Source: Calamus simplicifolius
Lineage: Eukaryota > Streptophyta > Magnoliopsida > Arecales > Arecaceae
DNA length: 64,000 nt
Assembly: GCA_900491605.1 (NCBI GenBank)
Contig: UESW01005041.1
Location: forward strand, 215,291 to 279,290
Reading direction: 5' to 3'
In this document: piece by piece, positions 22,801-31,053 of the stretch
Layout of the letters: each line of letters begins with the position of its first letter
Numbering within the stretch: the first letter of the stretch is position 1
The notes under the pieces: generated by a model
What the model saw: only the letters and a program-made list of their open reading frames with translations
Told to the model about the DNA's origin: nothing
Databases searched by the model: none
Translations under genes and position numbers: made by a program

Positions 22801-25800
22801 TCTACTTCGAGCCATAACCTGGATACGTCGTTGAGGGCGGCCTGATGCAATCCCCTTGCCCTCGCCAAGTTCTTGTTAGCAGTGTCCAGAAGTCGCTTAA
22901 ATTTATCAGACGCCTCTGCTCGCAATCGGAGCTCAGTACTGACTCTCCTGGCCTGAACGCTGGCCCCTATCGCCAGGCTTAAGCGCCAGCACAGTGCCCT
23001 AGTAATCAGAGCGCTCTGCGAAACAAAACTCAAATAAAATAAGAAAGCGCGATCAAGTTAATCAGAAAACGCCCACTACTCTGGAATAGCAACTCACCCG
23101 GAAGGTCTAAGACCTGGCTATCTCCATGAGGGTGGAATTATTGATTTCAGGAAGAAGATGAATATCCTTCGCTACGTTCCACTGACCGAATGCGGCATCG
23201 ATAAGATCCAAGTCTGCAAACTCGTTCATCAAGGGACCCGTGCTCGAATACAGTGCCGACTTCATCAGAGCAAAGAATGCATCCTCGATAGCCGGGTCCG
23301 AGCTACCAGGCTACCCATCTGAGGGATCAGTCTGGGCAACCTCAGATTGAGAAGCTTTCAATCTTTGGCCTCTTTAGCAAAAGCCTGGCCTGTGATTCCT
23401 CAGATAGCTCGGCCAGCCCAGGCATCAGTGTTCCTGAGGCTCCAGTGGGAGAAGCTTTGGCTGTTAGGTCATCATCCTGTCCTCTTTCCTCACCCGAAGG
23501 ACCTTCCTCAATCACCGGCGCCTGCTCCTCCCCCGCGAGCTCCACCGAAGCCTCGATATGTTCACCAGCTCCTCTGACCTCCTCAGGAGGAAGCTCTCCA
23601 GTAGGAAACTCCTCCCGAGCTTCCATTACAGTTGGCCCAACGTCACCATCCTCTAATCCCACTGAGGAGGCCCTTCAACGATAGGCTCACCCTGAACTTC
23701 CGACGGAGCCTCGTCTGGGCTATCCACTATCTCCACCACCAAAGGACAAGGGATCTCGGCCACCCTCTCTGGGTCCTCCTCCTCTCTGCTCCTCCGTCAT
23801 GACTATTGCTCCCTCCTCCAACTGAGGGGACCCCTCTCTTACGGCCGGCTCCCCCACATCCTCTTTCTTTGATGGTAAAGAGCGCGGGCTAGCCCTGACT
23901 CGCCCAGCCTCCGGCGAGTGCTCTCAGAAAGACGAACCTTCTTTTTCTCAGGCTTACGCCTTTCTGCACTACTAGCCTCTCTTGGGCGCTTGCCCAACTC
24001 TTTCTTTATGCGGCCCTCCAACACAGATCTCTTGGCTGCAAGCGTAGTAGGTGAACAATCAGACCGAGATATACTCGCTCGAATGAAATCAATGGAAGGG
24101 AGAAAAAAAAAGACATACCTTGTATGTCGATGAGGCTAAGCCCGGCGGCAAAAAAAGCCTCCTTCGATAGCAAAACATTAGCCGAGAACACTCGACCATC
24201 AAGGAGGACCCCCAGGTCCTCCTTCTCCTGTTCGGATAAGCTGTATGTGCTTCCATATCCCTAACAGGGTTTCCCCATCCCCGCGAAAGCCAGAACCGAT
24301 GTTCCCTTCAGTGATGAAGAATCGAACCTTCCATTCCTTTATGGACGACGATTTATCCATGATTGTCCTGAATGACCTCCGAGGTCCGATATAGGACCAC
24401 TCCGAGCTCCTCATGGACATCAGATGGTAGCAAACATGGAACAGGGATAGAGTTGCTGTTACCTGAACCTGGTTACACATCGAGATAAACCCGATGATAC
24501 TCCGCCAGCTATTGGGAGCCACCATTGTCGGGCAGATGTTATAAAACCTCATGATCTCTTTCTTTAAGGGATGAAGGGAAAACCGGAGGCCTGCCTTCAG
24601 GCTATCTTCGTAAAGGAAGATCTCGCCCTCCAGCTCTTGCGAGACCCTATGCTCGGGCTCCGGCAGCCACAAAATGACATCCGAGGGAATGCCATATTTC
24701 TGGCATATTTTCCCCAAATCCTCAGCAGCAATCTCTGAAATCATGTCGCTAGGCCTCACCATGTTGTTGGTGAAAGAAACGCCGAGCGAGATTACAAAGG
24801 AAACAGGGGAACAAGATTCTCCAGGAAGAAGCAAAAGAGCGCTGTGAACGGGAATGACGTTGCGACTTTGCTTCTCCGCAAAGGTAACCGCCTCGAAGAA
24901 AAGGGCATTTTAATCGAAACACCCGGAACCACCATTGTAGGCGCCGTGAAAACCGGGATTTGCTACGTAGCACTTTTCCAACCGTTGCCCCTAGGAAGCG
25001 ACAGATCCGTCCTAAAGGCAAGGTGGCCGCGCAGCATTAATTAGGGCATCATTACGCAGGTTGTCAAATCCAAACCCATTTAGATCGTGCCGCCTGGAGT
25101 TATACTCCCTACGCCCAAACCTACGCTTCGAACTAGGGAGTGGGGGGCATGTGTTGAGGGGTAAAATCACCATTGCATTAATAATCATGCAAGGGTTAGG
25201 ATCAACCCTGACTCCCACTTGCTGTGCAATACCCGCTAGAGATGAATCAGCCTCAGTGGATCGGGGCGCCTTAGCCCCTCAGCGAGCTAAGGACTCCCAA
25301 GGCACGGATCACATCTCTCGGCCTCAGCCGAGCTATAACATCTCTCGGTCTCAGCCGAGCTATAACGTTTCTCTCAGCCTCAGCCAAGCTATAACACCTC
25401 CTCCGGCCTTAGCCGAGTTATAACATCTCTCTCGGCCTCCGCCAAGCTATCCCTGTCTCTCGGCCTCAGCCGAGCTATCCCTATCTCTCGGCCTCAGACG
25501 AGCTATCCCGGTCTCTCGACTCAGCCGAGCTATTCTCATCTCTCGGCCTCAACCAAGTTGTCCCTATCTCTCGACCTCAGCCGAGTCATTCCTATCCTTA
25601 TGCCCCGGCCAGACTCAGGCACTCAAGCACCTCTGCAGAATCCGGCGCGGGAGAGTTCAAACAAAAATCATACCCAAGAGTGGCCTAGAGCCCTGGAGCC
25701 TACACAGTCGCCGAATCCCAAGACATCAACTAGCTCTCCCAGCCGTCGATCCTCTAACTAGCAAGATACGAATCTTACTGACCTCATAACAAACTGGATT

Positions 25801-27301
25801 TGAATCCTAACGGTTTTCGGACCCACGATGCCCCCAAGGAATCAGGTGATCCTCTATAAATAGAATTATCTCTCGGTATCTCAGGTATGCGCACTTGCTT
25901 ACTGGCCCACTCTCCTTCTACCTCTGCTCACCCTTTTCCGCCATTAACACTATGCTCAGAGCTCTCGAAAGGCCACCCCTGGAGAGACTCTTCTGCGAGA
26001 GCCTTCTCACATTTGTTGATTGCCGATCCCCGCTGACTTGAGCGTCGAGGGCCACCCCCAACGCCTCTCGCGTGAGGACTGTTTTGCAGGTCCGTCCAGG
26101 TGGGAGCCCATCCTGAAGTTCGATCGCGTCCAAGTCGAGGACAGATTTCAGCAGCAAAGTTTCCAAATATTTAATAATTGAATTTAATTACGAAGAGTAA
26201 GATATGAGCCCTAGATGCATGAATAAGTGCAACTGTCAAATTCATAGCTAGCAAGGACTGCAAAAACTTAAAATCTAGAATATTTCTCACTTTAGCAGAA
26301 GCACTAGTGGAGGGCTTGCTCTCAGATGCTGGGGATGTTCTTTTCTTTTCAATGGGTGGGAGGTTGTCGCTTTCTTCAATTTGCTGCATCTCAAAGTCCC
26401 ACAGCTCTTCGCTTAGTGCCTTGGCCTTGAATAGAGATCAAGAAACTTAAGTGTTTATGGTTTTTAATAAAAAATTTAGATCTTTATGATGATGGATAAC
26501 AATAAGGCAAAAATTGTTCTATCTAATTACCTCCTGATCAGCTCTTTCGAGCTTGAAACTTATGCTTCTTTCCTGTGTCTGCAGGGATTCCAGCTGAGCT
26601 GACAGTTGTCTCATCTGGAGAAAAAGCAACATCTTATAAATAAACAAATGTTATTGATACACAATGTAATGTTGAAAAAGAAAAAAAAAAAAAAAAAAAA
26701 AAAAAGAAAACTGAGGAACGTGAGTGAATGGCGCTATATTTCTATGTCTACAGGTTCAAAGCTATTAACTGAAAGAAATGGAACCATATAGTTTATTCCC
26801 AAAAAAATCCAGAGAAAACTATCTTTTCTATAAAATTTATCAGAAAGACCTATTTCAAGTCCTTGTTTCTGCTTACCAACGAAAGCATTTTCACCATTTT
26901 CTTGTTATAAAACTTCCTATAGTTTCAATCAACCGAGACTCCAAGCGAGAAGATTCATGTCGTACCTCTGTTTCTTGATTTCTTACCGCTGCTGTCCGCG
27001 AACGCATAACGTCTTCGGACAGAGTCTCTGCTGCAGCCTTCATCTTCTCCATCTTCTCGCGGCACGCCATCAGCCGCGTCGCTCTCATCCTCGTGTTTTC
27101 CTGTAATACTTTTTTTATGTTAGCCAAAGAAAATTAAAGAAAAACAGCAAGAATTAGGGAAAAAGGAGCACAAACGTCGAGTCGTTTCAAGCGCATGTTT
27201 AACCCTTCCAACATCTTCTGGCGGTCATGGATTTCAGTTTGGAGGCGAATCTGTTCCTGCTCGCAATCGGAGAGAGGAGACGTCTCCTCTTGGATGCTCA
27301 T
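10886..27301 (-). CDS. Unidentified coiled-coil gene, copy 1 (five exons, giant last intron)
   Basis: Inferred exons on the minus strand are 27301-27176, 27100-26966, 26614-26531, 26425-26291 and 10906-10886. Each junction has GT-AG ends and all are phase 0. The start is MSIQEE. The product is rich in Glu, Arg and Gln heptads and ends with a Ser/Pro/Lys-rich tail (KRTSPASESKPSTSASAK). The final intron is about 15.4 kb because Tat element B inserted in it. Compared with copy 2, exon 1 is 72 bp shorter and exon 2 is 18 bp shorter, both multiples of three; exons 3 to 5 have equal length. Introns differ by amounts that are not multiples of three, which supports coding. I do not recognise the family. 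Extra exons may be missed, and the insertions may have silenced this copy. Confidence 0.55.
11359..12401 (+). repeat. 5' LTR of element B
   Basis: It starts TGTTGAGGGGTAAAATC and ends CAGCAGCAACA. It contains a diverged tandem array of roughly 26-bp units (about 11517-11822) built on CTCGGCCTCAGCCGAGCTAT. A TATA box at 12080-12090 (CTCTATAAATAG) lies about 315 bp from the LTR end and is the likely core promoter for the sense transcript. Confidence 0.93.
12080..12091 (+). promoter_or_regulatory. TATA box in the 5' LTR of B
   Basis: CTCTATAAATAG sits in the last third of the LTR, the usual place for the U3/R boundary. The same TATAAATA core occurs at equivalent places in the LTRs of A (around 3149, minus), C (43389-43396, minus) and E (56156-56164). 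Confidence 0.7.
12402..12421 (+). other. Primer-binding site of element B
   Basis: Directly after the LTR, the site TTGGCGCTAGAGGAAGGG begins with the TGG needed to pair with a tRNA CCA end. The same site appears in A (TGGCATTAGAGG), C and E (TGGTGCTAGAGG) and D (TGGCGCTAGAGG). I did not identify the tRNA. Confidence 0.75.
12488..14018 (+). pseudogene. gag: Element B gag
   Basis: The start is MANRRKA, matching the intact start in E. An early frameshift near 12550 moves the frame to a Pro-rich arm with VTQDQFASLVQQVQALANLI, and further shifts follow at about 12800-13230. The capsid block (13233-13560) contains SDSLSEVKQREGESLK and LGRFNTAMLEVDHLNHE, fitting Retrotrans_gag. A basic Pro/Arg-rich linker leads to YCRYHRDHGHDTEECWQLK near 13800. 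That is a knuckle with the spacing of CCHC but with His at the second position (C-X2-H-X4-H-X4-C). Gag forms particles and binds element RNA. This copy is broken. Confidence 0.85.
14032..14646 (+). pseudogene. pol: Element B protease region
   Basis: The retropepsin-like core runs from FLHDDALVVSLNLNNYDVDR into ILIDSGSSVNVLYLDVF, with the Asp-Ser-Gly catalytic motif at about 14188-14196. After VKMKLL the frame breaks, and resumes as the flap-side segment FLVTKLRSPYNAIFGR near 14370-14420. It would cleave the Gag-Pol polyprotein. At least one frameshift (about 14260) and local base losses make it inactive. Confidence 0.82.
14647..15990 (+). pseudogene. pol: Element B reverse transcriptase and first RNase H
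   Basis: The RT begins with a segment around MPGISPDVLVHRLNVDEM and continues through FMDAYSGYNQIRMAP to the catalytic VYVDDMLVKS at about 15270-15300. The thumb and RNase H follow (RLTGRI, then ARSAERCLPFFKALRSAK, then KPIYYVSKLLRDAETRY, TVLTDQPIKAVVHRP). Together these would copy element RNA to DNA and remove the RNA strand. Frame changes near 14880, 15020, 15180, 15360, 15480, 15720 and 15940 leave only fragments. Confidence 0.87.
15991..16563 (+). pseudogene. pol: Element B second (archaeal-type) RNase H
   Basis: Between the classical RNase H and integrase lies a second RNase H fold. It contains WLLHVDGSSNAHGSSAGLIL with the first catalytic Asp, then NNEAEYEALLAGL-like sequence in a shifted frame near 16230-16270, and DSQLVAGHVRGEF-like sequence near 16310-16350. 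In plants this dual RNase H arrangement marks the Tat lineage of Ty3/gypsy. Frameshifts at about 16190 and 16540 interrupt it. Confidence 0.85.
16564..17827 (+). pseudogene. pol: Element B integrase
   Basis: The N-terminal His2Cys2 finger ends in ADDLVRACDPCQRHSN at about 16870-16920. The catalytic core shows WGMDILGPFPLATG (first Asp), ITDNGKQFDNPKFRGFCEEH (second Asp) and a shifted-frame ANGEAEVTNRTLL stretch (Glu). The C-terminal part (17465-17827) carries AYQQRVACYHASRVKG, GDLVLQKAS and NWEGPYQVAEVVGPGTYKL. I see no chromodomain, as expected for Tat. Frameshifts near 16930, 17230, 17320 and 17440 inactivate it. Confidence 0.87.
18055..18480 (+). repeat. Tandem array of GATTCGGGCAGCTTACAAGC units
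   Basis: About seven diverged units of roughly 55-65 bp, each containing GATTCGGGCAGCTTACAAGC followed by CCCGGCCGGACC, lie just downstream of integrase. The same unit is found in C (minus, about 36680-36760) and E (about 62630-62690 and 63895-63930), so it belongs to the ancestral 3' region. Confidence 0.85.
18480..18712 (+). repeat. Tandem array with CTCGGCCAAAGCCGAAG core
   Basis: Five units of about 45-55 bp, each with AAAGCCTCGGCCAAAGCCGAAGTGCAT followed by a T-rich spacer (unit text shortened: core CTCGGCCAAAGCCGAAG). The core is an imperfect palindrome. Related units occur in C at about 36390-36510 on the other strand. Confidence 0.85.
18810..19121 (-). CDS. Antisense unit 3: small coiled-coil protein of element B
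   Basis: This open frame of 103 codons runs against gag-pol. It begins MASGGEGRSSEV, has a central VMVTVDGEGLASMFADR, then a predicted coiled coil (ERLQRAAEQYLAISTREVE and VNSQLEGEVASLRWQV), and ends PGENDKPQ. A TATA-like TTTAAATAC lies at 19187-19195, about 70 bp upstream of the ATG. Element E has the same arrangement at 62879-63252, with conserved TVDG, STREV, EGEVASLR-like and APGED blocks. I do not recognise the family. No membrane segment or signal peptide is seen. Conservation of TATA spacing, start and end in a second element supports a real gene. Confidence 0.6.
   Translation of the reverse strand: MASGGEGRSSEVPSSGANCRGRSQGSRVMVTVDGEGLASMFADRERLQRAAEQYLAISTREVELLHRVNSQLEGEVASLRWQVTESARRGEGSAAPGENDKPQ
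19187..19195 (-). promoter_or_regulatory. TATA box of antisense unit 3 (B)
   Basis: On the minus strand GGTTTAAATACGGATGAG occupies the same place as GAGTATAAATACGGACGAG in element E (63243-63252), each about 65-70 bp before the small-protein ATG. The conserved GAGG/GACGAG context argues against chance. Confidence 0.5.
19640..19862. repeat. Tandem array with CTCGGCAACAACCGAG core
   Basis: Six or so units of about 33-38 bp of the form AAACCTCGGCAACAACCGAGTG plus a short spacer (core CTCGGCAACAACCGAG). It lies upstream of antisense unit 3, between units 2 and 3. Confidence 0.8.
19863..20269. other. Conserved non-coding spacer of element B
   Basis: No gene is seen. On the minus strand it resembles 35960-36260 of element C, including a block around CCTCAGTGGAGGAAAGCG, so it is a conserved part of the Tat 3' region downstream of unit 2. 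Confidence 0.5.
20270..21031 (-). other. Antisense unit 2 of element B (TATA to AATAAA, coding uncertain)
   Basis: A TATA box (CTATAAATTGGG, 21021-21032) and a polyadenylation-type AATAAA (20270-20275) bracket about 750 bp that aligns with 35181-35944 of element C, including both signals. Open frames exist in both (for example HMESAQEVRRDHMESARI here, HMESARETRRGHMGGARI in C), but two frames are conserved about equally, and the B frame near the first ATG is interrupted. It may be a long non-coding RNA or a decayed gene. It contains a twice-repeated CATATGGAGAGCGCAC motif. Confidence 0.5.
21032..21813. other. Spacer between antisense units 1 and 2 in B
   Basis: No gene is seen. It has a conserved block around 21110-21300 that also occurs in C at about 34880-35090 (for example CCATCCAATGGCGATCG on the plus strand). 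At 21340-21650 there are scattered CTCGG-type motifs that do not form a clear array. Confidence 0.5.
21814..24762 (-). pseudogene. Antisense unit 1 of element B: spliced PF04195-like gene
   Basis: It starts MVRPSDMISEI; an upstream ATG at 24834 in the same frame is possible. Exon 1 (to 24119) encodes a domain recalling Pfam 'putative gypsy type transposon' (PF04195): AGLRFSLHPLKKEIMRFYN, PNSWRSIIGFISMC, SSIKEWKVRFFITEG. Introns at 24118-24036, 23097-23016 and 22384-22319 have GT-AG ends, lengths of 66-83 bp, and match introns at the same places in C. Exon 2 is acidic with a basic patch (GRIKKELGKRPRE), exons 3-4 are coiled coil, and the tail contains HPEWDLFFLD. The stop is fixed by homology with C. 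Frame changes in exons 2 and 3 suggest decay. Its role is unknown. Confidence 0.72.
25135..25151 (+). other. Polypurine tract of element B
   Basis: AGGGAGTGGGGGGCATG directly precedes the 3' LTR and would prime plus-strand DNA synthesis. Element C has the complement at 31034-31053. Confidence 0.8.
25152..26158 (+). repeat. 3' LTR of element B
   Basis: It starts TGTTGAGGGGTAAAATCACC and ends GCAGCAAA (the 5' copy ends GCAGCAACA). It carries the same CTCGGCCTCAGCCGAG array at about 25312-25595 with a different unit count, and the same TATA region near 25853-25861. GTTTC follows at 26159-26163. Confidence 0.93.
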
Positions 27302-27501
27302 CGGGGACCCCCAAAACCCCCGAGAACAAGTACAGAGTGGGGCTTCGGAATGAAGAGGAATCAAGAACCACCGAGCGTGCGCGAGAGAAAAGCTTTGTGT
27401 GCTCGTTCTCGTGCTCGTGAGCGAGAGAGAGAAACGGAGAGACGGTGCGAGGGGAATAGTTAAAGTTTCTGTTTTGAAAATAGGAGGGGATTAGTTAAAG
27501 C

Positions 27502-27944
27502 CACTGTTTTGAAAATCGGACCGAACCGATCCACCGAACTGGTTCTATCTGAAATCGATGATCAGCCTAATTCGATTTTATTATTAAAATTAATTTTTAT
27601 ATAATTCAATAAAAATTAAAAAAATTTATTGATTCGGTCAAGTTTCAAAAAAACCGGTGGAATCCTGATTTTTAGATCTTTAGTTTTAATGAATAAAAAA
27701 ATTAAAAGAATATTTGAGTGATTAAAGAAGAAGACATTTACATAAGTGGTCATGGGTTAAATTTTTTAAATTTTTAATTTTTCACTTGAATTGATATTTA
27801 TATGTTATTATTTTTATATTATTAAATTAAAAATTAATCATGATATCATTCAGTTCGATCAAACCAATTTATCCGATCGAACCGATTGACCCACGATCCA
27901 AATGTCAAGCCGATTTGTTATTTAGTATGGTTTTCAAAACATTG
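27502..27944. mobile_element. hAT-like MITE upstream of gene copy 1
   Basis: Terminal inverted repeats are CACTGTTTTGAAAATC on the left and the complement of CAATGTTTTGAAAACC on the right. They are flanked by 8-bp repeats GTTAAAGC and GTTAAAGG. Eight-base target duplications fit the hAT superfamily. Copy 2 has the empty site near 53720. No transposase is encoded and the interior is AT-rich. It sits about 200 bp upstream of the coiled-coil gene start. A 33-bp tandem duplication of the left end precedes it (about 27467-27500). Confidence 0.75.
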
Positions 27945-27966
27945 GTTAAAGGACGCTGGAATCATG

Positions 27967-28761
27967 TGGCGTCGTGCTATCCTACATAGTTATATTTATT
28001 TGATGGTATTTATTGGTGTAGGTAATTTATCCAGATTATCGGTAATTTAAATTGGCCCACTAGATAACTATATTTGGTACATATTTTGAATGGTAATCTA
28101 TCATATAGTACCACATGAATGGGTGATTATCCACTAGAGATGTGGTAATCTGATTGTTTTTGACAAAATTATCATGCTTCCTTTGTTCGCTCTCTACTTG
28201 CCTCCTCTACACGACCTTGTTGGAACCTCTATGTCGAACGTTCACACCCTCTTTCACCAAGTCAGGTCGCGGATCTCCGCAATCCAGCGGCCCCATGACC
28301 AGATCCGCGACCCCATGACCATCTCGATAATCTCGACACAACACATGAACTTCTTTCGATCGGTATCGGTGGCCTCCGACATCCATAGAACTTCTTCCAA
28401 TCAGTGGCCTCCGGCATCCGCAAAACTTCTTCGATCGATGGTCTTCAACATCCTTATTGACCGCTTCAAATATCATTTATAAATACATTTTTTAAAATAT
28501 TATCATTTAAAAATATTTTTTTAAAATCAAATATAATAATATATAAATTTTTAATAAATTTAATTTAGAAGTATTTTAAAAATTTGATGTTATATAACTG
28601 GTAATCTGTTTGTCATGCCAAACACAATAATTAATATTACTGTAGCATTACTTGTATACCAAACATAATCAATATTACTGATATGGTAATCTATTTTGTA
28701 GGTAATCCATATTATCATTCAGAATTGCCTGGTATGCACAAATGCAACCTTGGTGTTAATG
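27967..28761. mobile_element. Unclassified 0.8 kb insertion upstream of gene copy 1
   Basis: Copy 2 reads straight from GGAATCATG into GGCTATGCTTTACCCT, whereas copy 1 has about 795 bp between these. ATG appears at both edges, so a 3-bp duplication is possible. The insert repeats GGTAATCT/GGTAATTT motifs in both orientations, like an AT-rich MITE, but I cannot pair clear terminal inverted repeats. No coding sequence is supported. Confidence 0.5.
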
Positions 28762-29480
28762 GGCTATGCTTTACCCTGATCAGGAAACATTCTGTAATTT
28801 AAGGGAAACTTAATATGTGATCCTTCATTAATTACACCTTACAAAAAGTTCCTCAGAAAGCTTGATTCCGTGCCATTTCTCACTCTCACTCATTGGTGGT
28901 AATCTTTTTTTTTTTTTGTTGAGAAAAAATTATGCAACTATTTTATTCTCCAAACTTTCTCATTTTCTTAATTTCATCATTGTTTAAAAATCTTCCAAGC
29001 TTCCAATATTGCGTATCAAAAGACTTCCCATATTCCAACTCTCCTCACCCCTCATCTCATTCATTATGATAATTGCTCCACATGGATTGATGTTATTCCC
29101 CTTCAGCTGGTTCAATGTATTTTCATTATTGAAGAATCTTTCTTGTTGAATGTTTTTAATGGGACTAGACCACTCTTTAAATTTGTTCAATACAACAACA
29201 AGGATCGGCATAATTCTCGTAAGAGTTCATGCTTCTAAGTAATTCTCATTAAAAAGAGTGAATGTTTTGTAACTCTTGTCAATAGAAAGAACCATCATAA
29301 GTTTGGTTACTCTCTCTGTGCATAATATTTCTTGCTGGTAACCAATTCTATTAAGTGCATATTTTTATTTGAAATTTTGTTTAAGTAGTTAGAATTTTAT
29401 TTATTTGGTAATCAGGATGTGGCAGGCCAGTCGGCCAACTGGACGTCACCCTCCTTGGCCGAGCTATCTTGTGCGCAATA
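28762..29480. other. Upstream flank of gene copy 1; no gene seen
   Basis: Up to about 29280 this matches 53745-53800 plus 54396-54850 of copy 2. It contains AT-rich sequence with T runs and no exon I can support. From 29280 to 29480 there is unmatched AT-rich sequence ending in a short piece with CTTGGCCGAGC. Confidence 0.5.
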
Positions 29481-30012
29481 ACTAGAAAGAGATTATCCTA
29501 TATGCACTCATAAACCCCCTATGTATACACCTATACTGTTGTATCCTATAGTATCTTCTTTTTGTATGCACTTATAAACCTCTTATACACACACCTGTAA
29601 CCCCCTATATACATACTTATATTGCTGTGTGCTACAACATCCTATTTCTAAATGCACTTATAAACCTCCTGTGTAAACACCTATATCACTATGTACACTT
29701 TTATCCTATTCTTGTATGCACTGATAAACCCCTTGTGTATACACTTATGGCAGAGTCTACAGACTTATCCTATTCTTAAAGGTACTTATGTATCCTTACA
29801 TACACACCTATATCATTATGTCATATTTACTGCATCCCTATATACACTTATATTTTCACTGTGTACACACTTAGATGATTCTTATTTGTACTTATATTTT
29901 CATTGTGCATGCACTTGGATGAATCTTGTACATATTTATACCATTGTGTACAAACTTAACCCATCCTTATACACAGTTAGATGACTCATGTACACACTTA
30001 TATTTTCACTAT
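29481..30012. repeat. AT-rich minisatellite, left part
   Basis: Diverged repeats of the type CACTTATATTTTCACTATGTA and ACACTTAGATGAATC form a degenerate array of about 40 bp period. Element C inserted into it with the 5-bp duplication ACTAT (30008-30012 and 44162-44166). The array resumes to the right of C. Confidence 0.8.
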
Positions 30013-31033
30013 TATTGTTGCTGGAATCCGTTCTCTGACTCGAGTGCGATCGAGCTTCAGATTGGGCTCCCTCCTGGGTGGACCTGCAAAACAGTCCTCA
30101 CGCGAGAGGCCTTGGGGATGGCCCTCTGCGGAAGACCCTCTGATGTTCAAGTCAGTGGAGATCAACAACAAACAAATATGGAAGAAGGCTCTCGCTGAAA
30201 GTCCCTCCAGGGTGGCCTTTTGGGAGCTCCGAGTAGAGCTTTAATAGCGAAAAGGGGGGAGCAGAGATAGAGTGAGAGTAGTGCTGAGAATGCATCAAGA
30301 ATGCATTACCTGAGAGAATCTAGGACTGTGCTATTTATAGGCGATCACTTGATTCTTTGAGGTGTCATAAGAGGTCTGAAAGTTATTGGGATTCGAGGCT
30401 GATTCGAATCAGGCTTTGTGAGGCCGGTGGGATCCATATCTTGTCAGTTAGAGGATCAACGGCTGGGGAGACTGGTTGATGCCTTGAGGCTTAATGATCA
30501 TATAGACCTAGGCCACTCTTGCGGGCCCTAGGCCACTTATGGGTATGATTCCTCGTTTGGAATCTTATTAGGTTATAGTGGATTCGAATTCTCATGCATC
30601 GATTCCGCAAAGGTATTTTGAATGTCGTGGTTCGGCCCGAATGAGGTATAACTTGTTTCCCGAGGTATAGAATGGATTGGCTCGAATGGCCGAGGCATTG
30701 TCGGCTCGGATGGCCGAGGAGTGACGATGGCTCGGGTTACCGAGGAATGACTCAGCTCGGGCGCCGAGGTATGAAAATAGCTCGGGTTATCGAGGAATGG
30801 CTTGGCTCGGATGGCCGAAGTATGAAGATAGCTCGGGTTACTGAGGGATGACTCGGCTCGGATGGCCGAAGTATGAGGACGAATCGGGTTATCGGGGCAA
30901 CCCTACTTTGTCAGAGGTGATTTGGTTTCGTCGCTTGGATGTTGTGCCAGCTGGCTTGCAAGATGTTTGGATTGGGCGTGATCCAATCGTCGATGTGGGG
31001 TCAATAATGCAATGATAATTTTACCCCTCATCA
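30013..31033 (-). repeat. 3' LTR of element C
   Basis: On the minus strand it starts TGATGAGGGGTAAAATTATC and ends CCAGCAACAATA, one base different from the 5' LTR end. It contains a CTCGG/CCGAG-type array at about 30640-30900 and a TATA box near 30342. It is about 70 bp shorter than the 5' LTR, which has an internal duplication. Confidence 0.92.
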
Positions 31034-31053
31034 CATGCCCCCCACTCCCTAGT
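31034..31053 (-). other. Polypurine tract of element C
   Basis: The minus strand reads CTAGGGAGTGGGGGGCATG immediately before the 3' LTR, nearly identical to element B. Confidence 0.8.

Larger units (their letters stand above)
11359..26158 (+). mobile_element. Tat-lineage Ty3/gypsy retrotransposon B, structurally complete
   Basis: The element has two LTRs, a primer-binding site, gag, protease, RT, RNase H, second RNase H, integrase, a 7.3 kb 3' region with three antisense units and tandem arrays, and a polypurine tract. It is flanked by a 5-bp duplication GTTTC (11354-11358 and 26159-26163). The empty site is at 51934-51938 in copy 2. It lies in the last intron of the coiled-coil gene, in opposite orientation to it. 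Several frameshifts make gag-pol non-functional. About a dozen differences in the first 180 bp of the two LTRs point to an insertion that is not very recent. Confidence 0.95.
2236..29280. repeat. Segmental duplication, copy 1 (interrupted by later insertions)
   Basis: Removing the LINE (4492-10473), Tat element B (11359-26158), the MITE (27502-27944) and a further insertion (27967-28761) leaves a sequence that aligns in order and orientation with 48770-54850. The alignment runs from element A gag through the Copia relic, a flank containing 'cttgtcggtgccacggaatt', all five exons of the coiled-coil gene, and the upstream flank to the run 'gttttgtaactctt'. The left limit in A/D is blurred by a deletion in A. 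Confidence 0.9.

Noticed and set aside
26679..26705. A-rich run as the tail of another LINE or a SINE
   Set aside because: A similar shorter run is at the same place in copy 2 (about 52450-52480) within intron 2, with no element body or target duplication next to it.
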